In this document: piece after piece, positions 24,377-32,377 of the stretch
Layout of the letters: every line of letters starts with the position of its first letter
How positions within the stretch are numbered: position 1 is the stretch's first letter
DNA from: Intestinibacter sp.
GTDB taxonomy: Bacteria; Bacillota; Clostridia; Peptostreptococcales; Peptostreptococcaceae
Reading direction: 5' to 3'
Length of the DNA: 44,070 nucleotides
Assembly (NCBI RefSeq): GCF_022780145.1
Contig: NZ_JALEXO010000340.1
Span: forward strand, 1 to 44,070
Made by a program: the position numbers and the translations under genes
The notes under the pieces: model-generated
Told to the model about the DNA's origin: nothing
The model's database searches: none
What the model saw: the letters and a program-made list of their open reading frames with translations, nothing else

Positions 24377-25174
24377 ATGAGTGAAGTTATCGTTATAACA
24401 TCAGGTAAGGGTGGAGTTGGTAAAACAACGACAGTTGCGAATTTAGGAACAGCATTAAGTTTTGAAAATAAAAAAACAGTAGTTGTAGATGCTGATATAG
24501 GACTTAGAAACTTAGATGTAGTTATGGGTCTTGAAAATAGAATAGTTTACGACATAGTTGACGTTGTTGAAGGTACTTGTAAATTAAAACAAGCATTAAT
24601 CAAGGATAAAAGATTTGAAAATTTATACTTACTACCAGCAGCTCAAACTAGAGATAAAAATGCAGTATCAGAGGAACAAATGGAAGAATTATGTCAAAGA
24701 TTAAAGGAATCATTTGACTATATTATAATAGATTGTCCAGCTGGTATTGAACAAGGGTTTAAAAATGCCATAGCAGGAGCAGATAGAGCGTTAGTAGTAA
24801 CTAATCCAGAAGTTTCTGCTGTAAGAGATGCAGATAGAATAATAGGCTTATTAGAGGCTAATGAAATTAGTAATATTCAGCTTATAATAAATAGAATAAG
24901 ACAAGACATGGTTAAACGCGGCGATATGATGGATAAACAAGATATAGTAGAAATACTAGCTATAGATCTAATTGGTATGGTTCCAGATGATGAAAGTATA
25001 ATAATTTCTACGAACAAAGGTGAGCCTGCAATCTTAGACGAAAAATCTCTTGCTGGTAAAGCCTACAAAAACATAGCAAAAAGAATATTGGGTCATGATA
25101 TTCCTATTATGGAACTTCAAACTCAAGAAGGATTTTTCAGTAAAATTAAAAGAATGTTTGGAACAGCCAAATAG
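24377..25174 (+). CDS. minD: Septum site-determining protein MinD
   Basis: A deviant-Walker P-loop ATPase of 265 residues that recruits MinC to the membrane. The motif is SGKGGVGKTTT with signature Lys11 and Walker Lys16, then DADIGLRNLDVVMGLE (switch I), IIDCPAGIEQGF (switch II) and the C-terminal amphipathic membrane-targeting helix (FFSKIKRMFG). ATP binding drives dimerisation and membrane attachment, and MinE triggers hydrolysis. It lies 4 bases after minC. Confidence 0.98.
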   Translation: MSEVIVITSGKGGVGKTTTVANLGTALSFENKKTVVVDADIGLRNLDVVMGLENRIVYDIVDVVEGTCKLKQALIKDKRFENLYLLPAAQTRDKNAVSEEQMEELCQRLKESFDYIIIDCPAGIEQGFKNAIAGADRALVVTNPEVSAVRDADRIIGLLEANEISNIQLIINRIRQDMVKRGDMMDKQDIVEILAIDLIGMVPDDESIIISTNKGEPAILDEKSLAGKAYKNIAKRILGHDIPIMELQTQEGFFSKIKRMFGTAK

Positions 25175-25188
25175 ATAGGAGGATAATT

Positions 25189-25473
25189 ATGTTCGATTTT
25201 TTTAAGTCATTAAATGGTAGTCCAAAAACGAGCAAAAATGTGGCGAAGGAAAGATTGAAATTAGTATTAGTACACGATAGAATTGATTGTTCTCCACAGC
25301 TATTAGAAGCTATAAAAGATGATATATTAAAGGTTATATCAAATTATGCAGAAATCGATGAAACAGGTTTAGAGATAAAAATGTCTAAAACTAGAAGTGA
25401 AAATGACGATAAACCAGTGTCAGCCTTAGTTGCAAATATACCACTTAAAAATATAAAAGAGAGAAAAATGTAA
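25189..25473 (+). CDS. minE: Cell division topological specificity factor MinE
   Basis: A 94-residue MinE, somewhat longer than the E. coli protein. It has the N-terminal membrane helix (MFDFFKSL), the MinD-activating anti-MinCD segment (VAKERLKLVLVHDR, residues about 20-33) and the topological domain (SPQLLEAIKDDILKVISNYAEID). It drives pole-to-pole oscillation of MinCD. Its presence, rather than DivIVA-only positioning, matches clostridia. AGGAGG supports the ATG, 14 bases after minD. Confidence 0.96.
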   Translation: MFDFFKSLNGSPKTSKNVAKERLKLVLVHDRIDCSPQLLEAIKDDILKVISNYAEIDETGLEIKMSKTRSENDDKPVSALVANIPLKNIKERKM

Positions 25474-25484
25474 GTTTTTTAATG

Positions 25485-25512
25485 GGGATATACATCTAAG
25501 TATATCCCTTTA
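25485..25512 (+). terminator. Possible weak terminator after minE
   Basis: GGGATATAC (25485-25493) and GTATATCCC (25500-25508) form a 9-bp stem with a six-base loop. Only TTTAAACT follows, so termination may be partial and rodA may be read through. Confidence 0.5.
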
Positions 25513-25583
25513 AACTATAAAATGTTTTTAAGGATTTTGGAAATAAAGATTTTGTTATAAAGTTTTAGAAAGACGGTGAGAAA

Positions 25584-26696
25584 TTGATAGATTATAAAAA
25601 TACTATAAAACTTATAAAAAAAATCGACTGGAAGTTAATTTTAATTGTATTAGCTATATTTATTTACGGCATAGTAATACTAAGTAGTGCTACTCATGCA
25701 AACCAAACAGGTCAATACAAAAGATTAATCGTACAAACTTTTGCATTTTGTCTAGGTTTAGTTCTCGTATTATTTATTTTGATGATTGACTATAATATAA
25801 TGGGGAAACATTATAAAGAACTTTATGTAGTTAGTATAGCATTACTTGCCTTAGTATTAGTATTTGGAGATAGTAGAGGTGGAGCCAAATCTACATTTGA
25901 CCTTAAAATATTGGATTTGCAGGTAATAGAAGTCGTTAAAATAACCTTTATATTGAGTTTTGCAAAAATAGTTGAAAATCATAAAGGAAAGTTAAATACT
26001 CTAAAAGAAATTTTTGACGTTGTAATCTATGCAATACCTGTCATAGGGCTTATAATAGTACAACCGGATTTAGGTGGAGCTATTATATTCTGCTGTATAG
26101 TATTTGGGATGATATTTTCTGCTGGCATAGATAGAAAAATATTGATAAAGGCAGGAGTAATAGTTTTAATATTACTTCCTATTATGTATATGGCTATGGA
26201 TACCTATCAAAAAAATAGAATCCTAGGATTTATGAATCCAGAAGATACTTCTATAGAGGGTAATTACCAGCTTATGCAATCTATGATAGCAATTGGCTCT
26301 GGAGGAATGACTGGTAAGGGGCTATACAATGGTACACAAAATCAAGAAGACTTTTTACCTATACAAGATAGTGACTTTATATTTGCAGTTGTTGTAGAAG
26401 AGCTAGGTGTAGTAGGAGGAGCCTTGTTAGTTGGACTATATGCTGCCTTTTTATTTAGAATGATAAAAATTGCTAGAGAGTCGAAGGATATCTACGGTGC
26501 CTTTGTCGTAATTGGAGTCGTCTGCATGTTTGGATACCAGATTGTGCAAAACATAGGAATGACGATGGGATTAATTCCAGTAACGGGCGTAACGTTATCG
26601 TTTATAAGCTATGGAGGTAGTGCTGTCATGACATCTCTTGCCATTATAGGAATTGTTTTAAATGTCGGTATGAGACGTAAAAAGATTAATTTCTAG
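25584..26696 (+). CDS. rodA: Rod shape-determining SEDS glycosyltransferase RodA
   Basis: A 370-residue SEDS polytopic membrane protein that polymerises lipid II glycan strands with PBP2. About ten helices are seen. Family motifs: YGIVILSSATH, IIVQPDLGGAIIFC (with the key Asp of the SEDS active site), IEGNYQLMQSMIAIGSGGMTGKGLYNGTQNQEDFLPIQDSDFIFAVVVEELG spanning about residues 225-276, and GVTLSFISYGGSA at the end. FtsW is an alternative name, but the link to mre and PBP2 favours RodA. The TTG start lies three bases after ACGGTGAG. A strong terminator follows. Confidence 0.94.
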   Translation: MIDYKNTIKLIKKIDWKLILIVLAIFIYGIVILSSATHANQTGQYKRLIVQTFAFCLGLVLVLFILMIDYNIMGKHYKELYVVSIALLALVLVFGDSRGGAKSTFDLKILDLQVIEVVKITFILSFAKIVENHKGKLNTLKEIFDVVIYAIPVIGLIIVQPDLGGAIIFCCIVFGMIFSAGIDRKILIKAGVIVLILLPIMYMAMDTYQKNRILGFMNPEDTSIEGNYQLMQSMIAIGSGGMTGKGLYNGTQNQEDFLPIQDSDFIFAVVVEELGVVGGALLVGLYAAFLFRMIKIARESKDIYGAFVVIGVVCMFGYQIVQNIGMTMGLIPVTGVTLSFISYGGSAVMTSLAIIGIVLNVGMRRKKINF

Positions 26697-26752
26697 AAGT
26701 TATAAATACAATATAATAAAAATGAAAAGTGAGTAATGTAATTTATAAAAAC

Positions 26753-26802
26753 AAAAAATCTATGGAATCTAAGAAATTGAATTTAGAGTCCATAGATTTT
26801 TT
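26753..26802 (+). terminator. Strong terminator closing the shape/division cluster
   Basis: The outer arms AAAAAATCTATGGA (26753-26766) and TCCATAGATTTTTT (26789-26802) pair fully, and an inner TCTAA/TTAGA stem extends the hairpin. T-run in the right arm. Confidence 0.92.
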
Positions 26803-27056
26803 GTTTATAGAGTATAATTAATTGATAAAATTAAGTATAATTTATAAGTTTGCTTGGAAAAATAAGCTATAATATAAGTATAAATATAAAAACTATAGTT
26901 ATTACTGAATAATGACTTTTGGTTTAACTATAAACAAAGTACTTTGAACATAATATTTTATAGTGTATAATAAAATCCATATTGGTTTTATATCTATTAA
27001 TATATAAAAATGATTGATTTGTAATTTAAGTAAAAATATGGAGGGTTAAAAAATAG
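26803..27056 (+). promoter_or_regulatory. Promoter region of the radical-SAM operon
   Basis: This 254-base spacer is AT-rich and without an open gene. The promoter is TTGAAC (26944-26949), 16 bases, TATAAT (26966-26971). A perfect palindrome, CAAAGTACTTTG (26935-26946), overlaps the -35 box and could be an operator. Further upstream is AACTATAGTT, a short palindrome. GGAGGG (27040-27045) is the ribosome binding site. Confidence 0.65.
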
Positions 27057-28901
27057 ATGGATAATAAAAAATTTAAAAAAATACTTAAAAAAGTAGAAAA
27101 ACCTGCTAGATATCTTGGAAATGAAATAAATTCTATTCATAAAGATACTACAAATGAAAACTTAATAAGATATGCACATTGTTTCCCAGATTTATACGAA
27201 GTAGGGATGAGTCATTTAGGTAGTCAAATACTATACAGAGTAATAAATAGAGATGAAGACGTATTTTGCGAAAGGGTATACGCTCCAGCTCAAGATATGG
27301 AAGCTATTATGAGAGAAAACGACATACCTCTATTTGCGTTAGAATCTAGACAATCTATAAGGGATTTTGATTTTGTAGCATTTACTCTTCAATACGAGCT
27401 TTCATACTCTAATATACTAAATATGATGGATTTAGCTGGTATTCCTATAATGAGAGAGGACAGAGAGTTAGACGATCCATTTATAATGGTAGGAGGGTCA
27501 TGTGCGTATAACTGTGAACCACTTGCTGATTTTATAGATATAGCTATATTAGGTGAAGGTGAAGAGGTAAACTTAGAAGTCGTAAACGAATACAAGGAGT
27601 GGAAGAAAAACAAGACTACTAGAGAGGATTTTTTAGCTAGAGTTGCAAAAATAGAAGGAGTTTATATCCCAAGCTTCTACGATGTCGAATACAACGAAGA
27701 CGAAACTATAAAGAGCGTAAAACCAAACAGAGAAGGTGTACCTGAAAAAGTACACAAAAGAATAATGAGAAATATGGATGAGGTTTACTATCCAGAAAAA
27801 TTAATAGTTCCTTATATAGAAATAGTACACGATAGAGTAGTTTTAGAATTATTCAGAGGATGTACAAGAGGATGTAGATTCTGTCAAGCCGGTATGATTT
27901 ACAGACCTATAAGAGAAAAGAGCATCGAGAATTTATCTAAATCTGTAAGAGAATTAGTAGACAATACAGGATATGACGAAATATCTCTATCATCACTTAG
28001 TACAAGCGACTACTCTAAGTTATCAGAGCTTACTGATTTCTTAGTCGATGAATTTACACCAGAAAACATAGGTATATCTCTACCATCGCTTAGACTTGAC
28101 AATTTCTCTATGGAAATAGCAGAAAAAATACAACAAGTCAGAAAATCTGGACTTACATTTGCACCAGAAGCCGGTACTCAAAGACTTAGAGATGTAATCA
28201 ACAAGGGTGTAACAGAAGCAGACTTAAAAAACACAACTAAAAAGGCATTTGAAATGGGCTGGGACAGTGTTAAGCTTTACTTTATGATAGGTCTTCCAAC
28301 TGAAACATACGAGGATTTAGACGGTATAGGAAAGCTTGCATACGATGTTATAGATACTTATAGAACAGTACACGGTGGAAAGCTTAAGAGAAAATTCTCA
28401 GTTACAGTGAGTACATCTACATTTGTACCAAAACCATTTACTCCATTCCAATGGCATGGACAAGATAAGACTGAAGAAGTTATAAATAAACAACATTACT
28501 TGATAAAAGCTCTTAAAAATAGAGATATAAAATACAACTACCACGATTCAAGAACTAGTTTAATGGAGGCAGTACTTGCAAGAGGCGACAGAAGACTAGG
28601 AAAGGTATTATACGACGCATTTAAAATGGGTGCAAAATTCGATGGATGGAATGAATTTTTCAAATTAGAAATATACGAAGAAGCTATGGCAAAAAATAAT
28701 TTAAGTATAGATTTTTATGCAAACAGAGAGAGATCTTATGATGAAGTATTCCCTTGGGACCATATAGATGTCGGTGTCAGCAAGAAATTCTTAATCAGAG
28801 AAAATGAAAAAGCAAAACAAGAAAAGGTAACAGTTGACTGTAGACATCAATGTAATGGCTGTGGAATAAATGTACATGATATTGGAAAGGGGTTGTGTTA
28901 G
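27057..28901 (+). CDS. TIGR03960-family B12-binding-like radical SAM protein
   Basis: A 614-residue radical SAM protein of the uncharacterised TIGR03960 group. The N-terminal part resembles a B12-binding domain (LIRYAHCFPDLYEVGMSHLGSQILY, residues about 37-61). The radical SAM core carries the cluster motif CTRGCRFCQ with Cys269, Cys273 and Cys276, and GLTFAPEAGTQRLRDVINKG further on. The C-terminus has CRHQCNGCG, possibly a second metal site. Its substrate is unknown. It is followed at once by its usual partner, a DUF2344 protein, and then RNase G and L21, a conserved Firmicute order that suggests a role around RNA or ribosome maturation (inference). Confidence 0.9.
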   Translation: MDNKKFKKILKKVEKPARYLGNEINSIHKDTTNENLIRYAHCFPDLYEVGMSHLGSQILYRVINRDEDVFCERVYAPAQDMEAIMRENDIPLFALESRQSIRDFDFVAFTLQYELSYSNILNMMDLAGIPIMREDRELDDPFIMVGGSCAYNCEPLADFIDIAILGEGEEVNLEVVNEYKEWKKNKTTREDFLARVAKIEGVYIPSFYDVEYNEDETIKSVKPNREGVPEKVHKRIMRNMDEVYYPEKLIVPYIEIVHDRVVLELFRGCTRGCRFCQAGMIYRPIREKSIENLSKSVRELVDNTGYDEISLSSLSTSDYSKLSELTDFLVDEFTPENIGISLPSLRLDNFSMEIAEKIQQVRKSGLTFAPEAGTQRLRDVINKGVTEADLKNTTKKAFEMGWDSVKLYFMIGLPTETYEDLDGIGKLAYDVIDTYRTVHGGKLKRKFSVTVSTSTFVPKPFTPFQWHGQDKTEEVINKQHYLIKALKNRDIKYNYHDSRTSLMEAVLARGDRRLGKVLYDAFKMGAKFDGWNEFFKLEIYEEAMAKNNLSIDFYANRERSYDEVFPWDHIDVGVSKKFLIRENEKAKQEKVTVDCRHQCNGCGINVHDIGKGLC

Positions 28902-28903
28902 TT

Positions 28904-29602
28904 ATGAGTAAATTAATAAGAGTTAAGTACAAAAAAGAAGATGAAATGATTTTTATATCTCATCTAGATTTACAAAGACTACTACAAAGAGCTTTTAGAA
29001 GAGCTAAGATAACTTTAAGTTATTCTGAAGGATTTAATCCTCATCCTAAGATGAGCTATGGTAATGCACTTGCTTTAGGTGTGGAAAGCCAAGGAGAATA
29101 TGTCGACATCGAGATTGAAGACGATATAGAAGTAAAGGAATTTTTACAAAGAATTAATGATGAGTTACCAGATGGAATTAAATTTATAAAGGCAAAGGAA
29201 ATAGATCCTAAAACACCTTCATTATCTTCAATAATAGTTTATGGAGAATATATATTTAGTATAGACTTAGAAAAACCTCTAAGCAAGGAGTTCGTTAAGT
29301 CTAGAGTATTAAAATTCATAAAGAGCAAAGAAATAATAGTAACAAAGAAAAACAAAAAAGGAAAAAATGTAGAAGTTGATATTAGACCTTTAATCAAGAA
29401 TTTCGACTTAGTTAGCTTAGATGACGAGAGAGTTACATTTGTATCTACTATAGCGACAGGTTCAAAGGCTAACTTAAATATAAATATATTGATACCTCAA
29501 ATTTTAGATATGCTTTGTTTAGAAATGGATCCAAGAGATGTAAATGTTTTAAGACGTGATTTATACGCAGTTGAAGATGGTCAATTAGTAACTCCACTTT
29601 AG
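28904..29602 (+). CDS. DUF2344 / TIGR03936 family protein
   Basis: A 232-residue protein of unknown function that is found next to, or fused with, TIGR03960 radical SAM proteins. Signatures are VKYKKEDEMIFISHLDLQRLLQRAFRRA at the start, SEGFNPHPKMSYGNALALGVES at about 40-61, and GEYVDIEI. The conserved basic N-terminus could bind nucleic acid (inference). The frame is open from GTG 28895, overlapping the previous gene, but ATG 28904 with AAAGGGG upstream gives the typical MSKLIRVKY start. Two bases separate it from the previous stop. Confidence 0.9.
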   Translation: MSKLIRVKYKKEDEMIFISHLDLQRLLQRAFRRAKITLSYSEGFNPHPKMSYGNALALGVESQGEYVDIEIEDDIEVKEFLQRINDELPDGIKFIKAKEIDPKTPSLSSIIVYGEYIFSIDLEKPLSKEFVKSRVLKFIKSKEIIVTKKNKKGKNVEVDIRPLIKNFDLVSLDDERVTFVSTIATGSKANLNINILIPQILDMLCLEMDPRDVNVLRRDLYAVEDGQLVTPL

Positions 29603-29631
29603 TATATATTTTAAAATAAGTGAGAGCAGAT

Positions 29632-31032
29632 ATGAAACAAATTATAGTGCAGTCTTTAATTTCATCTACTCAAACAGCAGTGATGGAGGACGATAAGCTT
29701 GTAGAATTATTAATTGAAGATAATATACATAAAAAAACAAAATCCAATATATACAGGGGCATAGTTAAAAATATAAAGCCGGGAATAGAGGCAGCATTTG
29801 TAGATATAGGTTTTGAAAAGATGGCGTATTTACCGATTAAAAATTCTGATGACATCAAAAATGGTATGGAGGTTCTTGTACAAATTAAAAAGGAATCAGT
29901 AGGAACTAAAGCCCCTAAGCTAACACAGGAGATAAGTTTGTCTGGTAGGTATTTGGTATTGATTCCATCTAACGATAGAACTACTATATCAAATAAAATA
30001 CTAGATGAAAAAGAGAGATTTAGGCTTAAAAAGATAGTAAAATCCTTTAATAAAGAAAATATAGGTATAATAATCAGAACAGAGGCTGTTGGATGTGATA
30101 TAGATAAACTTAAAGAGGATTTTGATTTATTAGTAAATAAATACCAAAATATATTAAAGCAATTTAAGCTTGGAATTGGACCAAAATTAATTTATAGAGA
30201 ATTGGATTTAGATACAAAATATATTAAAGATAATATCAATGAAAATATAGATAAAATAATATTCAATGATAAAAATAAATATACAGAGATTAAAAGTATA
30301 TTAAATAAAATAGATAAGAATTATATAAATAAATTAGTTTTAGAGGAAAATAAAGACGTATTTGATTTATACAAGGTTTCAAAAGAAATAGAAAAAGCTC
30401 TAAGCAAAAAGGTATGGCTAAAAAGTGGCGGATACTTGATAATAGAGAAAACAGAGGCACTGACAGTTATAGATGTAAATACAGGTAAATTTACAGGAAA
30501 TATCTCTAGAGAAGAGACTATGTACAAGACAAACATAGAAGCCTGCGAAGAAATTGCAAGACAATTAAAGATAAGAGATATTGGTGGAATAATAATAGTA
30601 GATTTTATTGATTTATACAAAAAAAAATCAAAGGAAAATTTAATAAAAATATTAGAAGAAAATTTAAATAAGGATAAAAGAAAATCAGAGGTCTTAGGAA
30701 TAACTAAGCTAGGACTTGTAGAAATTGCTAGAAGAAGAGAAAAAGACTCTATTGATTCTTATTATTTGAGAGCCTGTGAGCGATGTAGAAGTGATTTTAG
30801 TCGAAAATCGATAAATTACATATTAGATGATTTAGAAAAGGAAATTATGAGAATTAAAGAGCACACAGATTATAAAAATATTCTAGTGGAGTTTATACCG
30901 TATATTTACGATGAAATTAAAAATAATTATATAGCGGTTTTAAATAAAATCGAAGCTAAATACGATATAAATATTGAAATAGCAAAAGCGCAAAAAATAA
31001 ATCAAAAAGACACAAAAATTATTTTTAAATAA
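29632..31032 (+). CDS. rng: Ribonuclease E/G family endoribonuclease
   Basis: A 466-residue single-strand-specific endoribonuclease used in rRNA processing and mRNA decay. An S1 RNA-binding domain occupies about 35-120 (NIYRGIVKNIKPGIEAAFVDIGFEKMAYLP). The catalytic domain has metal-binding Asp281 (VIDVNTGKFTG) and Asp324 (IIVDFIDLYKK), and the Zn-link pair Cys382/Cys385 (ACERC). The spacings of 43 and 58 residues equal those of E. coli RNase E (303, 346, 404). It ends without the long scaffold tail, as in RNase G. ATG 29632 is preferred to GTG 29620 because it gives the family-typical start and has GAGAG upstream. Confidence 0.94.
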   Translation: MKQIIVQSLISSTQTAVMEDDKLVELLIEDNIHKKTKSNIYRGIVKNIKPGIEAAFVDIGFEKMAYLPIKNSDDIKNGMEVLVQIKKESVGTKAPKLTQEISLSGRYLVLIPSNDRTTISNKILDEKERFRLKKIVKSFNKENIGIIIRTEAVGCDIDKLKEDFDLLVNKYQNILKQFKLGIGPKLIYRELDLDTKYIKDNINENIDKIIFNDKNKYTEIKSILNKIDKNYINKLVLEENKDVFDLYKVSKEIEKALSKKVWLKSGGYLIIEKTEALTVIDVNTGKFTGNISREETMYKTNIEACEEIARQLKIRDIGGIIIVDFIDLYKKKSKENLIKILEENLNKDKRKSEVLGITKLGLVEIARRREKDSIDSYYLRACERCRSDFSRKSINYILDDLEKEIMRIKEHTDYKNILVEFIPYIYDEIKNNYIAVLNKIEAKYDINIEIAKAQKINQKDTKIIFK

Positions 31033-31034
31033 TA

Positions 31035-31063
31035 TTGACTTTTATCCAAAAAAGATGTAATAT
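31035..31063 (+). promoter_or_regulatory. Promoter of the L21-Prp-L27 operon
   Basis: TTGACT (31035-31040), 17 bases, TAATAT (31058-31063), starting three bases after the RNase G stop. Confidence 0.85.
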
Positions 31064-31069
31064 TAATAA

Positions 31070-31145
31070 CTGTAATGCCGCACAGAAAAGGTTAAAATCT
31101 TTCTTATGAAAGTACCTATATGGCGAGTTTGAGACCGAGGAGGTG
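31070..31145 (+). ncRNA. Ribosomal protein L21 leader RNA
   Basis: The leader between promoter and rplU contains TGCCGC early and the conserved segment TGGCGAGTTTGAGACCGAGG leading into AGGTG, which matches what I know of the Firmicute L21 leader motif (Rfam L21_leader). It probably lets a ribosomal protein repress the operon by binding mRNA. Confidence 0.82.
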
Positions 31146-31152
31146 TATATGA

Positions 31153-31467
31153 ATGTACGCTATAGTTAAAACAGGTGGGAAACAATATAAAGTTTCTCAA
31201 GGTGATGTATTATTTGTAGAAAAATTAGAAGCTAACGAAGGTGACGTTGTAACTTTAGATCAAGTATTAGCTGTTGCTGGTGAAGACGGAAAATTAACTG
31301 TTGGTGCTCCAGTAGTAGAAGGTGCTACTGTATCTGCTAAAGTTGTAGCTCAAGGTAAAGCTAAAAAAGTAATAGTTTACAAATACAAAGCTAAAAAAGA
31401 CTACAGAAGAAAACAAGGACATCGTCAACCATATACTAAGTTAGTTATAGAAGCAATAAACGCTTAG
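31153..31467 (+). CDS. rplU: 50S ribosomal protein L21
   Basis: A 104-residue large-subunit protein that binds 23S rRNA next to L20. The family pattern MYAIVKTGGKQYKVSQGD at the start and YKAKKDYRRKQGHRQPYT at the end are clear. GAGGAGGTG (31137-31145) supports the ATG at 31153. It is the first gene of the rplU-prp-rpmA operon behind the L21 leader. Confidence 0.99.
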   Translation: MYAIVKTGGKQYKVSQGDVLFVEKLEANEGDVVTLDQVLAVAGEDGKLTVGAPVVEGATVSAKVVAQGKAKKVIVYKYKAKKDYRRKQGHRQPYTKLVIEAINA

Positions 31468-31482
31468 TCATTGGAGTGTAAA

Positions 31483-31803
31483 ATGATAAAAGTAAAATAT
31501 CATTACACAGATGATTTCAAATTAAAAGGATTCACACTAAAGGGACATGCAGATTACGCAGAAAGTGGATACGATATAGTTTGCGCAGCTGTCACATCTA
31601 ATGCAATTGGTGTGGATAACTCATTGAATTTACTTGCAAAAGTAGAGTTCGAGTCCGAGATAGGACAAGAAGGATTTATAGAGTGTATAGTAAAAGATGA
31701 ATGTCTAAATGAAAAGACAGATTTATTGCTAGAACACTTTAAGCTTACAATCGAAATGATAAAAGGACAATATCCGAAAAATATAAAAATCTTAAAAAAG
31801 TAG
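31483..31803 (+). CDS. prp: Ribosomal-processing cysteine protease Prp
   Basis: A 106-residue cysteine protease (formerly YsxB) that removes the N-terminal prepeptide of L27 before ribosome assembly. The catalytic dyad is His22 (KGHADYAESGYD) and Cys34 (DIVCAAVT), the same numbers as in the Staphylococcus aureus enzyme. GGAGTG 8 bases upstream fixes the ATG at 31483 rather than the TTG at 31471 in the same frame. It sits between the genes for L21 and its substrate L27, the normal Firmicute order. Confidence 0.96.
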   Translation: MIKVKYHYTDDFKLKGFTLKGHADYAESGYDIVCAAVTSNAIGVDNSLNLLAKVEFESEIGQEGFIECIVKDECLNEKTDLLLEHFKLTIEMIKGQYPKNIKILKK

Positions 31804-31816
31804 GGGGTGACTCCAA

Positions 31817-32107
31817 ATGTTAAACATGAACTTACAATTATTAGCATCTAAGAAAGGGGTAGGGTCTTCTAAAAATGGTAGAGATTCTATATCAAAGAGA
31901 TTAGGTGTTAAAAAATACGACGGACAAGTAGTTACTGCTGGTAGTATAATAGTAAGACAAAGAGGTACTAAAATACATCCAGGAACTAATGTAGGTAAAG
32001 GTGGAGACGATACTTTATTCGCATTAATAGACGGTACTGTTAAGTTCGAAAGATACGACAAAAAAAGAAAAAAAGTAAGTATATATCCAGTAGAAGTTGC
32101 TGAATAA
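31817..32107 (+). CDS. rpmA: 50S ribosomal protein L27 with Prp-cleaved N-terminal extension
   Basis: A 96-residue large-subunit protein whose mature N-terminus reaches the peptidyl-transferase centre. The first nine residues, MLNMNLQLL, form the Firmicute prepeptide, and ASKKGVGSSKNGRDS is the mature start. Cleavage by Prp should fall after residue 9. The motif is LQLL, where S. aureus has LQFF. GGGGGTGA precedes the ATG, 13 bases after prp. A terminator follows. Confidence 0.98.
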   Translation: MLNMNLQLLASKKGVGSSKNGRDSISKRLGVKKYDGQVVTAGSIIVRQRGTKIHPGTNVGKGGDDTLFALIDGTVKFERYDKKRKKVSIYPVEVAE

Positions 32108-32116
32108 TTATAAAGG

Positions 32117-32144
32117 AAAGGAGTGTACATACACTCCTTTTTAT
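32117..32144 (+). terminator. Terminator of rplU-prp-rpmA
   Basis: AAAGGAGTGT (32117-32126) and ACACTCCTTT (32131-32140) form a 10-bp stem with an ACAT loop and T-rich tail. Confidence 0.9.
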
Positions 32145-32164
32145 AATGCATAGGAAAGGGTAGT

Positions 32165-32270
32165 GTACTTGCTGCGCCAAGTACTTAAATTATATTCCTT
32201 TGAAATTGTGGATAAATATAATTTTCGTCATGCATTTCAAAAAGGTTATCGCACTTACTGCGTCAAGTGC
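32165..32270 (+). repeat. Pair of covarying 20-nt hairpins in the rpmA-obgE spacer
   Basis: The elements GTACTTGCTGCGCCAAGTAC (32165-32184) and GCACTTACTGCGTCAAGTGC (32251-32270) lie in the same orientation, 86 bases apart. They differ at four places, positions 2, 7, 13 and 19. Folded with a single bulged C at position 14, the changes form two compensated pairs (2-19 T-A to C-G, 7-13 G-C to A-T), keeping the loop. Both are preceded by AAAGG and followed by an A-rich stretch. Between them, CCTTTGAAAT and ATTTCAAAAAGG can pair. Function unknown. The surrounding 32145-32363 holds no convincing gene. Confidence 0.7.
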
Positions 32271-32377
32271 TAAAAAATCAACATTATGGATCTTTAGGAT
32301 AAAGATTTTCTTATTTTAGATGAATAATATATACCTTAGATTTGGAAATAATAATAATTATTTAGGAGGTGAAGGAC

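Noticed and set aside
31471..31482. TTG start for prp at 31471
   Set aside because: That TTG forms part of the ribosome binding site TTGGAGTG; ATG 31483 gives the known His22/Cys34 numbering.
32163..32273. A 36-codon frame starting GTG (or TTG 32169) in the rpmA-obgE spacer
   Set aside because: GTG is only two bases from the purine-rich site, and the length is within what chance allows. Its sequence is better explained by the two covarying hairpins.
32230..32319. A 29-codon ATG frame overlapping the second hairpin
   Set aside because: No ribosome binding site before the ATG, and it conflicts with the other frame and the hairpin pair.
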